From Ciona intestinalis (taxonomy: Eukaryota; Chordata; Ascidiacea; Phlebobranchia; Cionidae): DNA of 64,000 nucleotides. Shown here piece after piece: positions 37,232-47,703 of this stretch. A program made the translations under genes and the position numbers. The notes under the pieces were generated by a model. That model saw nothing but the letters and a program-made list of their open reading frames with translations, was not told the origin of the DNA and made no database searches. The stretch spans positions 263,416 to 327,415 of the forward strand of contig NW_004190446.2 in the NCBI RefSeq assembly GCF_000224145.3, written 5' to 3'. Positions within the stretch are counted from its first letter, which is position 1. Each line of letters begins with the position of its first letter.

Positions 37232-38444
37232 ATGTTTGAAAATATGACAGAGCCACTGCAGCTTGTAAAGAATGGGAAGACTGCTTTAATTATTTCTTCA
37301 GAAGAAGTTGGCCAATGGAATGATCTTTTATCGCAATGGAATTCAAATGGAGGCGAATGGTTTCAATGTAGTTTCTGTGATAAAGTGTTTGTGAATGCTC
37401 AAGTATTTAATCAGCATTGTGAAATGCACGACGTAGAAACTACTTTGGATGACTCGATTACCGTTTCTGAAGTTTGGTCGGAAGGAATTTGGGATAACGA
37501 CAATTCAGATGTTTCAAGTTTAGTCTCAGAACCATTAGTTGTGCCTCAGCCTGAAAAAAAGATTGCAGTTAAAAAAGCCCCAAGAAAACAACCATTAGTT
37601 AAACAATCTAGAACTAAAACAGCTGCAAGAAAAAATACTTTAGCGATAAAAAATTCAGCAAACAAGTCTCCAACAAAAATTACTCCGTCAAAAAACATAT
37701 TAACAGAAAAAGTCCAAATGGAAGATGAATCAACAGAAAAATTTCCAATTAAAGAAGCTCCAGCAAAGAGACTTTCTGTGAAAAAAGCCCCAATAAAAAA
37801 AACTAAAAAAAAAAAAAGTAAAAACACTTAAGAAAAAAGTTAAAAAAGTCAAACCTGAAAAAAAGGTTGTGGAAAAAGCTCCTATTGTATGCGACGTGTG
37901 TGGAAAGGTATTCACGCAAGCTTTTCGCCTACGACAACATGCAGTGACCCATTCGGACGTTAAGCAGTTTACATGCGAAGTTTGTGGTACGAGCTTTAAG
38001 CAGTTTGGACACGTAAAGGAACATATGAGAATCCACACTAACTCGAAACCTTATAAATGTGATGTTTGTAACAAGGATTTTAGACGGGTTGGCGAAATGA
38101 ACAGACACAAATTACTTCATACTGATGAAAAAAAGTATAAGTGTGACAAATGTGAAAAAATGTTTTATCGTGCGAGCCATGTAAAATCTCACATGCGAGT
38201 CCACACTGGTATTAAGCCTTATGAATGCCAGGAGTGTAATAAAACATTTGGGACAAATGGTAACCTTAAATCACACATGAAAGCTCACTCTAAAGGTACA
38301 AAGTCCAACAACTTGGTGAAGACTTTGGTGGTTGTAGAAAACGGTCTTAATATGGACAAAACTTTGGTCCCTGCCATTAGTACGATAAATGTTCCCGATA
38401 TGGGTAAAACGATGGATGATGTGGCTCCTATGTTGAACATTTAG
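37232..38444 (+). CDS. C2H2 zinc-finger protein, cluster member 3, same +1 frame change
   Basis: A recent tandem duplicate of member 2. The upstream frame starts at ATG 37232 (an earlier ATG at 37178 lies before the CTTTCAG acceptor) and ends at 37831. The downstream frame runs to 38444 with five fingers (CDVCGKVF, CEVCGTSF, CDVCNKDF, CDKCEKMF, CQECNKTF). The same frame change occurs at the same place, here across a run of 13 A (37805-37817). One inter-finger linker has TDEKK instead of TGEKK. The tail differs from member 2 (KTLVPAISTINVP). Shared retention of both open halves after duplication argues against simple decay. Confidence 0.75.
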
Positions 38445-38907
38445 GTCTGTGAGGGCACAGAATTTTACATTTATTCACCGTTTTTGATTTGCTACATACT
38501 GTGTAGTCGCACTCAAAACATTTATAATGCGGTTGAGGCATGGATAGTTAGGCACACAATCCACAAGTTTCATCTTTTTTGGTTGCTAAGTTGACTATAT
38601 AATGCAGTGTAGAAATTTAGGGTTTAGCTTGCCCACCCTGCCACCCTAGGTTTGGTGCCTATGTTTACACCATAGGCCTATGTTTTATCACCATGGTCCT
38701 ACTTTACTTGTGTTGTTAAGACACTCGGGTTATGACAACTGCCCCGCCATGTGAGGATAAATAAGTATCATGTATTCAATCATTGTTTTGTGCAAATTGT
38801 AAACATATTTTATCTAAATCATTAGGAGTTTGAATAGCAAATAATTGGAAACTTATTATTGCATTCAGGTTGTTGGTTTGTTAGATGTAGATTGGACAAT
38901 ACATAGA

Positions 38908-39190
38908 ATGGTTGTAACTATAACAGGGCAACTGCAATTGGTAAAAGATGGAAAATGGCTTAGTTTATTCCTTCAGAAAAAGTAAATCAATGGAATGAAC
39001 AGTTGGTGGTAAGGAACTTGAAAGGGAGAAAACATTGGTTTCAATGTAGTTTTTGTGATAAAGTGTGTATGTCCAAGATTTTAATGAGCATTGTGGAAAG
39101 CACGATGTAGAAACTACTTTGGACGATTTAAGTTCTGTATGTTTACCTACTAAGGAAAATTATAAAAATGAGTCTAATAATATTGAATAA
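38908..39190 (+). pseudogene. Relic of a zinc-finger cluster member (N-terminal part only)
   Basis: DNA similar to the cluster's N-terminal module: GGGCAACTGCAATTGGTAAA, TGGTTTCAATGTAGTTTTTG and AGCATTGTGGAAAGCACGAT in order. The frame is broken after about 23 codons (stop TAG following KDGKW) and again by small length changes. No finger array follows. An upstream GCATTCAG acceptor matches those of members 2 and 3. Confidence 0.75.
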
Positions 39191-39504
39191 AGAAATGAGT
39201 CTGTCAGTCTGATAATATTGACAGAGTTTTTACATTTGGCTCTAGACCAGAGGATACTGAGTCCGAAGCTCGGTGCTGCTGTACCCCATTGTAAGTGTGG
39301 GGATTCTTTGCATGCATGGTAACTTAATGCCATTGCATCATACAGACGTGGTAACTAGCAAGCGGACATAAGGTGTCTAAAATATCATCTTTTGAGTTGA
39401 AAATCAAATACCTTACATCTATGCTTTATGTTTGATTTACAAATATTCTAAAACCCATTATTTCTTTAGATTGTGGTATTGATTAATACAGAACACTAAA
39501 TAGA

Positions 39505-40791
39505 ATGGCTGTGAGTATAAGGGATTCTGTACAACTGCTAAAAGATGAAAAAATAGCTTTGATCGTCCCATTGGAAGATGCCGATGAGTGGAATGAGTTG
39601 TTGTCAGAATGGGATTTGAATCATGCGGATCAATGGTTTCAATGTAGTTTCTGTAATAAAGTGTTTATGAATGCACGAGACTTCAATGACCATTGTGAAA
39701 CACACTATGTAGAAACTATTGTGGAAAATACACTTGCTGTGTCTGAAGTATGGTCAGAAGGAAATTCCGATTACAGGCTCGATATTTCAAGTATTGTCTC
39801 TTCACCAAGGGTAGTGCTGGAGCATCTGAATAAAGTCTCAATAATACAGGTACCAGCCAAAAAAATTTCACTTAAAAAGGAAGCAAAAAAAGCCACACCA
39901 AAAAGGGCATTTGTGAAAAAAGCTACACCAAAAATGAATAAAACTGCAACAAAAAAAGCTACACCAAAGATAGGTTTGGCAAAAAAAGCTGCACCAAAGA
40001 AAGGATTGGCAAAAAAAGCTGCACCAAAAAAAGTTAAGGTTGCCAAGAAAAAGGAAAAAGTTGTTAAAACTGTAAGGAAGAGGAAAGTTACCAAGAAGGG
40101 ACCTTGTGTTTGTGACGTTTGTGGTAAATCCTGCCCAAATTCTGCCAGCTTTAAGGCCCATGCAGTATCCCATACTGATGAGAAACCTTATACATGCGAG
40201 ATGTGCGGTAAGGGCTTCAAATTGCCAGGCCATTTAAAACAACACATCATGATCCACACTGGTGAGAAACCTTTTAAATGTGGGGTTTGTGGCAAGTCTT
40301 TTAACCATATTGGTATTTTGAATAGACATCAAAAAACCCACACCGGTGAAACCAGATACAAATGCGATCAATGTGATTATTCTTTTTATCAGTTAACCCA
40401 TTTAAAGTCTCACCGACTAGTACACACTGACGTGAAACCTTTCGAATGTGAGGTGTGTCATAAAACGTTTAGGAAACCAGGCACCCTTAAAATTCACATG
40501 CGTTCGCACACTGGTTTAAAGCCTTATGCATGCAAGGAGTGTCAAAGACCATTTAGCACAAGCAGTAACCTAAAAACCCACATGAAAGTTCATTCTAAAA
40601 ATGTGAAAAATGGTGCTAACAAGTCTGACAACTTGGAAAAGAATGTGGTACCTGTGGAAAATGGTCCTATTTTGGAAATAAATATGGCCCCTGTGGAAAA
40701 TGGTTCTGTCTTAGAAAAAAACATGGCCCCTGTGGAAAATAGTCCTATTTTGGAAAAAAATATGGTCGTTGTGGAAAATGGTCCTGCCTAG
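39505..40791 (+). CDS. C2H2 zinc-finger protein, cluster member 4, with histone-H1-like linker
   Basis: 428 aa in one coding exon. The N-terminal module (QLLKDEKIALIVPLEDADEW, NELLSEWDL, WFQCSFCNKVF) is followed by a long linker of repeated Lys-Lys-Ala-(Ala/Thr)-Pro-Lys units (about residues 120-190). That linker resembles linker-histone tails. Six fingers follow (CDVCGKSC, CEMCGKGF, CGVCGKSF, CDQCDYSF, CEVCHKTF, CKECQRPF). The first has Cys where the conserved Phe normally sits. The C-terminus carries 13-residue tandem repeats of the type NMAPVENGSVLEK. An AATAAA at 40865 lies before member 5. It is very similar to member 5, including the 5' flank. Confidence 0.92.
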   Translation: MAVSIRDSVQLLKDEKIALIVPLEDADEWNELLSEWDLNHADQWFQCSFCNKVFMNARDFNDHCETHYVETIVENTLAVSEVWSEGNSDYRLDISSIVSSPRVVLEHLNKVSIIQVPAKKISLKKEAKKATPKRAFVKKATPKMNKTATKKATPKIGLAKKAAPKKGLAKKAAPKKVKVAKKKEKVVKTVRKRKVTKKGPCVCDVCGKSCPNSASFKAHAVSHTDEKPYTCEMCGKGFKLPGHLKQHIMIHTGEKPFKCGVCGKSFNHIGILNRHQKTHTGETRYKCDQCDYSFYQLTHLKSHRLVHTDVKPFECEVCHKTFRKPGTLKIHMRSHTGLKPYACKECQRPFSTSSNLKTHMKVHSKNVKNGANKSDNLEKNVVPVENGPILEINMAPVENGSVLEKNMAPVENSPILEKNMVVVENGPA

Positions 40792-41054
40792 GGCAAGACT
40801 TTAAAAGAAATCAATAATGACACGATTTAGTTTGCATGCTTAGCCAATATATAGTCATTGTTTCAATAAAGTAATACAAGAACAATTTTTTCCCTGAATT
40901 GAAAAACTTAACACTTTAATTTCGAGTTTTCTTTTTTTTGTAAATAAATAAATAATGTAAAACTGTAATATTGTTAAACCCTGCGTTTACATATGTTGTA
41001 AAACCCTCCATTTCTTAGGTTCTTGGTATTGATTAATACAGAACAATATATAGA

Positions 41055-42350
41055 ATGGCTGTGAGTATAAGGGATTCTGTACAACTGGTAAAAGATGAAA
41101 AAATAGCTTTGATCGTCCCATTGGAAGATGCTGATGAGTGGAATGAGTTGTTGTCAGAATGGGATTTAAATCATGCAGATCAATGGTTTCAATGTAGTTT
41201 CTGTAATAAAGTGTTTATGGATGCCCAAGACTTCAATGAGCATTGTGAAACACACTATGTAGAAACTATTGTGGAAAATACACTTGCTGTGTCTGAGGTA
41301 TGGTCACAAGGAAATTCCGATAACAGGCTCGATATTTCAAGTATTGTCTCTTCACCAAGGGTAGTGCTGGAGCATCTGAATAAAGTCTCAATAATAAAAA
41401 TACCAGCACATAAAATTTTACTAAAAAGGACAGCAAAAACTGCTACACCTAAAAGATTATCTGTGAAAAAAGCAACACCTCAAAGAGCTTCTCTAAAAAG
41501 AGATACACTGAAAAAATTTGCCAAAAATAAAACTATCCCCAAAAAAGGTTTAACAAAAAAAGGTACACCACAAATATCGGCACGAAATACAGTTAAGGTT
41601 GCCAAGAAAAAAGAAACAGTTGTTAAAACTGTAAGGAAGAGGAAAGTTAGCAAGAAGGCACCTTGTGTTTGTGACGTTTGTGGTAAATCCTGGGCAAATC
41701 CTACTAGTCTTAAGGTTCATTCAGTATCCCATACTGATGAGAAACCTTATACATGCGAGATGTGCGGTAAGGGCTTCAAATTGCCCGGCCATTTAAAACA
41801 ACACATCATGATCCACACTGGTGAGAAGCCTTTTAAATGTGGGGTTTGTGACAAACCCTTTAACCATATTGGTGGTTTGAACAGACACCAAAAAACTCAC
41901 ACCGGTGAAACACGGTATAAATGCGATCAATGTGATTATTCTTTTTATCGACTAACTCATTTAAAGTCTCACCGACTAGTACATACTGGTGTCAAACCTT
42001 TCGAATGTGAGGTGTGTCATAAAATGTTCGGACAGGCAGGTAACCTAAAAATTCACATGCGAGTCCACACTGGGTTAAAGCCTTATGAATGTCATGTCTG
42101 TCATAGACCATTTAGTACAAGTGGTAACCTAAAAACCCACATGAAAATTCACTTTAAAAATGTGGAAAATGTTCCCGAAAAGCCTGACAATTTAAAAAAG
42201 AATATGGTCCCTGTGAAAAATGGTACTGTCTTGAAAAAGAGTTTGGAACCTGTAGAAAATGGCCTCGTCTTCGATAAAAATTTGGTCCCTGTGGAAAGTA
42301 GTCCTGTATTAGGCACCACTTTAAATAAAATTATCATTACCACGATTTAG
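41055..42350 (+). CDS. C2H2 zinc-finger protein, cluster member 5
   Basis: 431 aa, a tandem duplicate of member 4. The N-terminal module is almost identical (QLVKDEKIALIVPLEDADEW). The linker is basic (KKATPQRASLKRDTLKK) but has lost the regular H1-like repeats. Six fingers: CDVCGKSW, CEMCGKGF, CGVCDKPF, CDQCDYSF, CEVCHKMF and CHVCHRPF. The C-terminal 13-residue repeats have diverged (SLEPVENGLVFDK, NLVPVESSPVLGT). The start follows a GATTAATACAG acceptor by about 14 bases, as in member 4. Confidence 0.92.
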   Translation: MAVSIRDSVQLVKDEKIALIVPLEDADEWNELLSEWDLNHADQWFQCSFCNKVFMDAQDFNEHCETHYVETIVENTLAVSEVWSQGNSDNRLDISSIVSSPRVVLEHLNKVSIIKIPAHKILLKRTAKTATPKRLSVKKATPQRASLKRDTLKKFAKNKTIPKKGLTKKGTPQISARNTVKVAKKKETVVKTVRKRKVSKKAPCVCDVCGKSWANPTSLKVHSVSHTDEKPYTCEMCGKGFKLPGHLKQHIMIHTGEKPFKCGVCDKPFNHIGGLNRHQKTHTGETRYKCDQCDYSFYRLTHLKSHRLVHTGVKPFECEVCHKMFGQAGNLKIHMRVHTGLKPYECHVCHRPFSTSGNLKTHMKIHFKNVENVPEKPDNLKKNMVPVKNGTVLKKSLEPVENGLVFDKNLVPVESSPVLGTTLNKIIITTI

Positions 42351-42829
42351 TGTGCATGATTAGACAGTTATTATTTTTTATAGTTATTATTTTATTGAAA
42401 ACAAATAGGAAAAATTTTTTTTCCTGATTTTTTTGATTTTCTTATTTTTGCAACCTGTTTATTCACAAAGTTTTGATCATGTGTTTAACAGCAGCGCTTG
42501 TGATTAGAGCGCTCACCTCAAAATAAGTGTTGTTGTACAGTCAACTATAGGTGCCAAACTTTTAGGAGGATAGCAGACACGCAATCCTATGAAACAAATT
42601 TAATTTGATGATTGTAAATGCAATGTTTACTGATTAATGCAGGGAAAAAAGTCCAGGGTTGGTCTGCCCACCCTGCCACCCCAGGTTTGGCGCCTATGCT
42701 ATTAACTGCAATGTTTCAACTGCTATACTATATAACATGCATTGTACATATTGACGTAAATATTTTTTAAAATGAAATTTAACTTCGAAATAATGTGAAA
42801 ATTATTTTGTAAGGGGTAGAGTGTATAAC

Positions 42830-43720
42830 ATGATAAAAATGGATGAAAATGTTGTAGATTCATTGGAACTGAAAAAAGATGAAAAGATTGCATTGGTTGT
42901 TCCTGTTAAAGACATTGAAAGATGGAATGAACTTTTGTCTGAATGGGATTCCAAGGGGCAAGAGCAATGGTTCCAATGCAGCTTCTGTGAAAAAGTGTTT
43001 TTAAATGTCAATACATTAAGAGAACACCATGAAATGCATGATATAGAAGGTACTTTGGATGATCCCAGTACTTTAGAACTGTTGTCTGAAGAAAAATGTG
43101 GGAATAAGTCGAACATTGACAGCATTATCTCCACACCAACAAAAGTACTAAAGCCCCGGAAACATGATGCAACCAAAAAATGTGTGACTACTAAGGTAGT
43201 TAAGAAAACTATTAAAGTTTCAAAACCTGTAAAGAAAAAGGTTAGAGTGCGAAAAACTTACGTTTGTGATTTTTGTGGAAAGTCGTTTTCACAATCTTAT
43301 AACCTCAAAGGACATGTGCTAACTCATACTGGTGAAAAACCTTATAAATGTGAAGTATGCGGTAAAGGGTTTAAACTGTCAGGACATATAAAAGAACATA
43401 TGAGAATACACACTGGTGAGAAACCTTACAAATGTGGGGTTTGCGACAGAGCTTTTAATCAAATTGGTGTTTTAAACCGACACCAAAGACTCCACACTGG
43501 TGAGAAACGATTTACATGTGATGTATGTGATAAATCTTTCTATCATGCGAGCAATTTAAAATCTCACCAGAGAGTTCACACTGGGGTAAAACCTTATGAA
43601 TGTGAGGTGTGTCATAAGACATTTAGGCAATCAAGTAATTTAAAATCTCATGTGAAAGTTCACTTTAAAGGTTTCGAGATCGAATCTTCCCCTGTGTTTG
43701 AAATCAAAGAAGAAATTTAG
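42830..43720 (+). CDS. C2H2 zinc-finger protein, cluster member 6
   Basis: 296 aa from ATG 42830 (or 42839). The N-terminal module is ELKKDEKIALVVPVKDIERW, NELLSEWDSK, WFQCSFCEKVF. A short basic linker (KKTIKVSKPVKKKVRVRK) leads to five fingers (CDFCGKSF, CEVCGKGF, CGVCDRAF, CDVCDKSF, CEVCHKTF) with HTGEKP linkers. It ends with an acidic tail like member 1 (FEIKEEI against FEVKEEIPG). Members 1 and 6 thus form a sister pair at the two edges of the cluster. Poly(A) signal candidate near 44058. Confidence 0.92.
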   Translation: MIKMDENVVDSLELKKDEKIALVVPVKDIERWNELLSEWDSKGQEQWFQCSFCEKVFLNVNTLREHHEMHDIEGTLDDPSTLELLSEEKCGNKSNIDSIISTPTKVLKPRKHDATKKCVTTKVVKKTIKVSKPVKKKVRVRKTYVCDFCGKSFSQSYNLKGHVLTHTGEKPYKCEVCGKGFKLSGHIKEHMRIHTGEKPYKCGVCDRAFNQIGVLNRHQRLHTGEKRFTCDVCDKSFYHASNLKSHQRVHTGVKPYECEVCHKTFRQSSNLKSHVKVHFKGFEIESSPVFEIKEEI

Positions 43721-45426
43721 TAATATCACAAAACATTGTAAAATATATAGGTGTTTTTTTCTTGTTAAAAATGTAATACATTATTTATTTGAAAAGTGTA
43801 TGGATATGAAGTTCAATTCTTCGGCCTTTAATCTAGTATGTTATAGATTCTAAACTTACGTACTTTTTCTATTGATATTTCTATTGTGGTAAAAATTGTT
43901 GTTGTTATATTTACATTAATTAAGTATAAAGATACTATCCAATATTCATCTTGTAAACATGTAATGTTTGCTGCATTTGCATTTGTGCTGTTTTATGTAT
44001 CGTTCTATATTTCTACTTAAACTTTTTCAAGTGAAATAGCCTATGTAATGGTTTACAAATAAATACAAAAAAAGTTGTTTTTTTTTAGGTTCTTCTTTAA
44101 GCTTTTTAGTGCAAAGAATGAGTAATAAAACTGTATTTTAGAAACATTACAAGCCATTGTTTAACACATAAAACATCTTACAATAATTTAAAATGTACCC
44201 ACTTCCATCTAGTCATATTAAACTGTATTGAATTGTTTATTTAAAATTCTATACTAATTTATCTTTTAGATTTTCCATTTTAAGGTATGAAAGTTTAGTA
44301 TACAGACTTATTCAGTGTTGGAATATTTATTTAAGCAAGTCAGCTCATTGTGGTAGAAAGGTATGAAGTTAAAAGTGCTGGAAGCTGGTAAGTAAATGTT
44401 ATTATATGTATGAATGATAAAACTTATTTATCCTCGCTTGGCGAGGCAATGACAGTAGTTATAACTGTTTCATACACTTTGTGCCAGCTTAAGTTACCCT
44501 GTATGTAACGTTGTGAGTTGACAATCTGGAAAATCCAACCACTTTAGCCACTGACTTATCTATTGTGCAGTTTAACATATATTCCTAATATTGTTTTTAA
44601 TGTACATTTTATTGAATTGATTATATACAACACATATTTAATACATACAAAGGATAACACAATAAAATCCAACATGGTATATACATTTTCACTTTAGTAA
44701 TGCTACGAAAATTGGCCCAACAGTGTTAACATATATTACTGATTCATAAAGTGTTGTTTTATCAAATATTCATTATGCAGTAGTAATAACAACAGCAGCG
44801 GACAAATTCAAAAAAAATGTTGTAGGGGTGCCAATTCATATCACTACTTCTACACTTTAATAATGAAAAAAAGATTAAATGTTTATTGTTTACTACTGGT
44901 TGAAACAGTAGTTATACCAGGTGAAATAAAATACCAGTTATATTGCACATACATGTATATTGCCAGTTAAATTAAAAAGATGGGGAACAAGCAAGAAAAC
45001 ACAAACTAGTAAAGACAAGTTTAAGTTTTAAATATAAGTTCAATACCAACATATTTGAGTTTTATGTTTTTTTTTACATTTACTAAAAGTGCATACAGTT
45101 GGTATTGTTTTTAAATATGTAGCTGTATCCAGTTGAATTGAGTTTATTTTAATTGATTTGAAAGACATACATATATTAAGAACTTAAAGTGAAACAATAA
45201 CCATGGCTATATACATAATATGCACAGGCAGTTGCTGCCAAGATAATTGTAGAGAAGCATGTGTGATTTAAAACTGATGATCACCATTATTTATGTTTAC
45301 AAATTTTTACCTATTTTTTAATACTATTACCAAGTTATCATTAATTTAGATTTTTTTTCTAGCATGTGGCTTTTATAAGGTTATCTTAAATTATGCACTT
45401 ATATAGGTTTATTGTATTTAATTGGT
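43721..45426. other. Intergenic between convergent units
   Basis: The 3' flank of the last zinc-finger gene and of the coiled-coil gene. A SINE tail copy lies at about 44410-44590. No other gene seen. Confidence 0.5.
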
Positions 45427-47703
45427 TTAAAGCCTCTTCAAGTTATTCAAAACTGCAACTGAAACTGATGCAACAACACCGCCAATTTCAATAAGAAATG
45501 CCCAAAACTTTTTCCAAAATGATGTTGCCTGGCCTTGCTGTCTTTTCTGTTCTTGCTTCAGTTTTTCCTGGAATAGAGTCTATCTTAAAAATAATGTTTA
45601 TGTTTACAAAAAAATAATATCTAACCATCAGCCAATCTTTTTCCATCATGAAATGATTGCCATTTTCACCAGCTTCGCATTCTAATTTTGTCACCTTAAC
45701 AAGTCGTTTTACTGTTTTTTTAGTATCTTCAGGCATTGCCTTCATTTCCAAATACAAGTCTCTTTCTTTCTAAAACGTAAAAATAAATTTTATTTTTAAT
45801 TTTGTCTTTTTGTTCTTTTAAATAATTTATTGGCATATAAATACTCTGCGATCATAAACCAGTCATGATATTTACGTCCTTCAGTTTTATTTAAGCTTTT
45901 TTCTATAATAAAAGAAAGTTTTATTTTTTTATTATTCCATGACAACGACAGTTGTTATAACACGGGTGTTTTGTTTTATACACCTCGTGCCCGCTTACGA
46001 GTTACCACAGATGTAGCTTTGTGGGTGATTGTTTTTCTGTATGGCTGATAATTTAGACAACCCACTAGTGACCACTGGGTTGGAGCATTGTCTATTTAAT
46101 GTCTTGTCCAAGGACACATACGTCCAAAAGGCCATTGTGACAATCATAATGTGTAACCTTTAGCTGTTCATTTTCCTTCTTCAATTGTTTTATTTCTTCA
46201 TCTTTGTCAGCTGTTAGATCCTTAATTTTTTTTTGCACCTGTTGTTTAATTACTTCTAAATGTTCCTAAAATAAAATAAAGTTTAAAATGATTAATTTTC
46301 TCTTATTTTTCTCACATCGTGCTGTAGTACATGTGTTATGTTTAATACACTACATGCCTATGAATTACAATATTTGTAACTTTATAGGTAAATATTTATT
46401 ACTATTTTTTCTATGTACGGCTACAAATCTATACAACCCTTTAAGAACCACTGGGTTAAAATTGCCTTCAAGTGTTTTTCCCAATGTGGCATATGCCCAC
46501 AATAGTAGCAGCATACAACCTTAAACCAGTATCATGTAACCTAGAGGCAGGCGTGGTAACAGCTGAGCTGTGTCGCAGTATGCAAAAGGCCAGTGCGACA
46601 ATCATAATATTAACCTTTAGCTGTTCATTTTCCTTCTTTAATTTGTTTATTTCTTCATCTTTGTTCAATTCCCTAGCTTTTAGATCCGTAATTTCATTTT
46701 CCAACTTGCCAAGTCGTTCTTCAATAGAAATCTAAATTGAAATTGTTTTAAACAACAAATGTAACTTACACCACTTTAAAAAATTCGAAATATGCGTGTT
46801 CTGTTTCATACACAGTCCGCGAATTTCACGCAAGCTCGAAGCTAATGCTTCCGTAAAGCTTCCGCAAAGTGAAAGACGGCAGCTTTTTCAAGCTTCCGTC
46901 TTTTTACGTAAGCTATATGGCTAAAAGCATAGGCCGTGGCTTTATCCTAACGCATACATATCGTGCTCACAAAGCATTCCCTAATTTTTATAAAAGAAAC
47001 AGGCGAGAGGGTGCTTTCTGCAAATGCGTGCTCCAAAACTTCCTCTTATTTTTAAAAGAGAAAGTTGAAAGAGTAGAACCTAACGTGTTTGCACGTTCTG
47101 GAATACACTTGGAATTATGACGTCCTAATCAACCGGTTATTGCATGAAATAAAATTGAAAACTTTAATCACGTTAATTTAACACGCGAAAACACAAGATT
47201 ATACCGCACGTGATTTTGGGTATTCCCCGATATATTACGTCATCGGAAGCTCAAAGCTGCCGTGTTTAAGGTTACAGAAGCTTTTACGAGCTGCCGTCTT
47301 TTGATCTGAATTTCGTGGGTTGATACACCTTGTGTCTACCTATGAGTTCACACGTATGTAACTAAGTGGGTAAATATTTTCTCTTTATAAACACAGTTTG
47401 AACAACCCGTTAGTGGCCAGTAGGTTTAACAACCACTGTTTTGTCTACTATTACTTGCAGTCTACAATTGTATTCCCGCATTATATGAACTGGCAACCAT
47501 TATAATAGGTGGTACTGTACCTTATGCTACTACAGTACCCGATAATCACATAACAAAACTTTTGTTACTTTATATCATGCAAGAGCATTATCTGTCTCAT
47601 TTCTTAACATTTTAGTGTTACTTTCCAGTTAATTTGAATTTACCACTAGTAGATTCTCCTCTTGTCTTTGTTTCACAGTAGGGAGCACACGTGGCCCTAT
47701 CAT
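45427..47703 (-). CDS. Coiled-coil protein with C-terminal hydrophobic anchor, unrecognised
   Basis: Five exons: 47644-47703, 46615-46731, 46158-46265, 45626-45769 and 45427-45567, every junction in phase, giving 189 aa. Exon 1 starts MIGPRVLPTVKQRQ. Exons 2 and 3 are homologous coiled-coil cassettes, both ending DKDEEI(N/K)xLKKENEQLK or close to it. Their shared intron flanks show they arose by duplicating about 450 bp. Exon 4 is charged (LEMKAMPEDTKKTVKRLV). Exon 5 ends with an amphipathic/hydrophobic segment FWAFLIEIGGVVASVSVAVL and LNNLKRL. I do not recognise the family. It is probably an oligomeric, membrane-associated cytoplasmic protein (inference). Its layout parallels the small genes at 55.9-59.4 kb. 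Confidence 0.72.
45930..46150 (-). repeat. SINE copy in coiled-coil gene flank
   Basis: ACAGTTGTTATAACACGGGT, CACCTCGTGCCCGCTTACGA and GACAACCCACTAGTGACCAC, then AGGACACATACGTCC. Related sequence flanks the duplicated exon near 46310-46600. Confidence 0.7.
46814..47322. mobile_element. Insertion of about 509 bp inside a SINE copy
   Basis: SINE tail sequence (TTCTGTTTCATACAC) is interrupted and resumes after the insert (ATACACCTTGTG). ATACAC is present on both sides as a 6-bp target duplication. The ends are imperfect inverted repeats (GCGAATTTCACG and CTGAATTTCGTGG). Inside are AAGCTTCCGT-type palindromic pieces. No transposase seen; the family is unknown. It lies in intron 1 of the coiled-coil gene. 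Confidence 0.6.

Noticed and set aside
37546-38038. Minus-strand frames rich in Phe across zinc-finger genes (also 36139-36447, 39771-40233, 42149-42343)
   Set aside because: They are antisense shadows of Lys-rich linker codons (AAA read as TTT).
42483-42535. tRNA-like stretch with AGCGCTTGTGATTAGAGCGCTC
   Set aside because: It resembles a tRNA D-arm but no full cloverleaf could be built; more likely a SINE head remnant.
46869-47120. 83-codon plus-strand frame
   Set aside because: It lies inside the nested mobile insertion, with no domain and no splice context.
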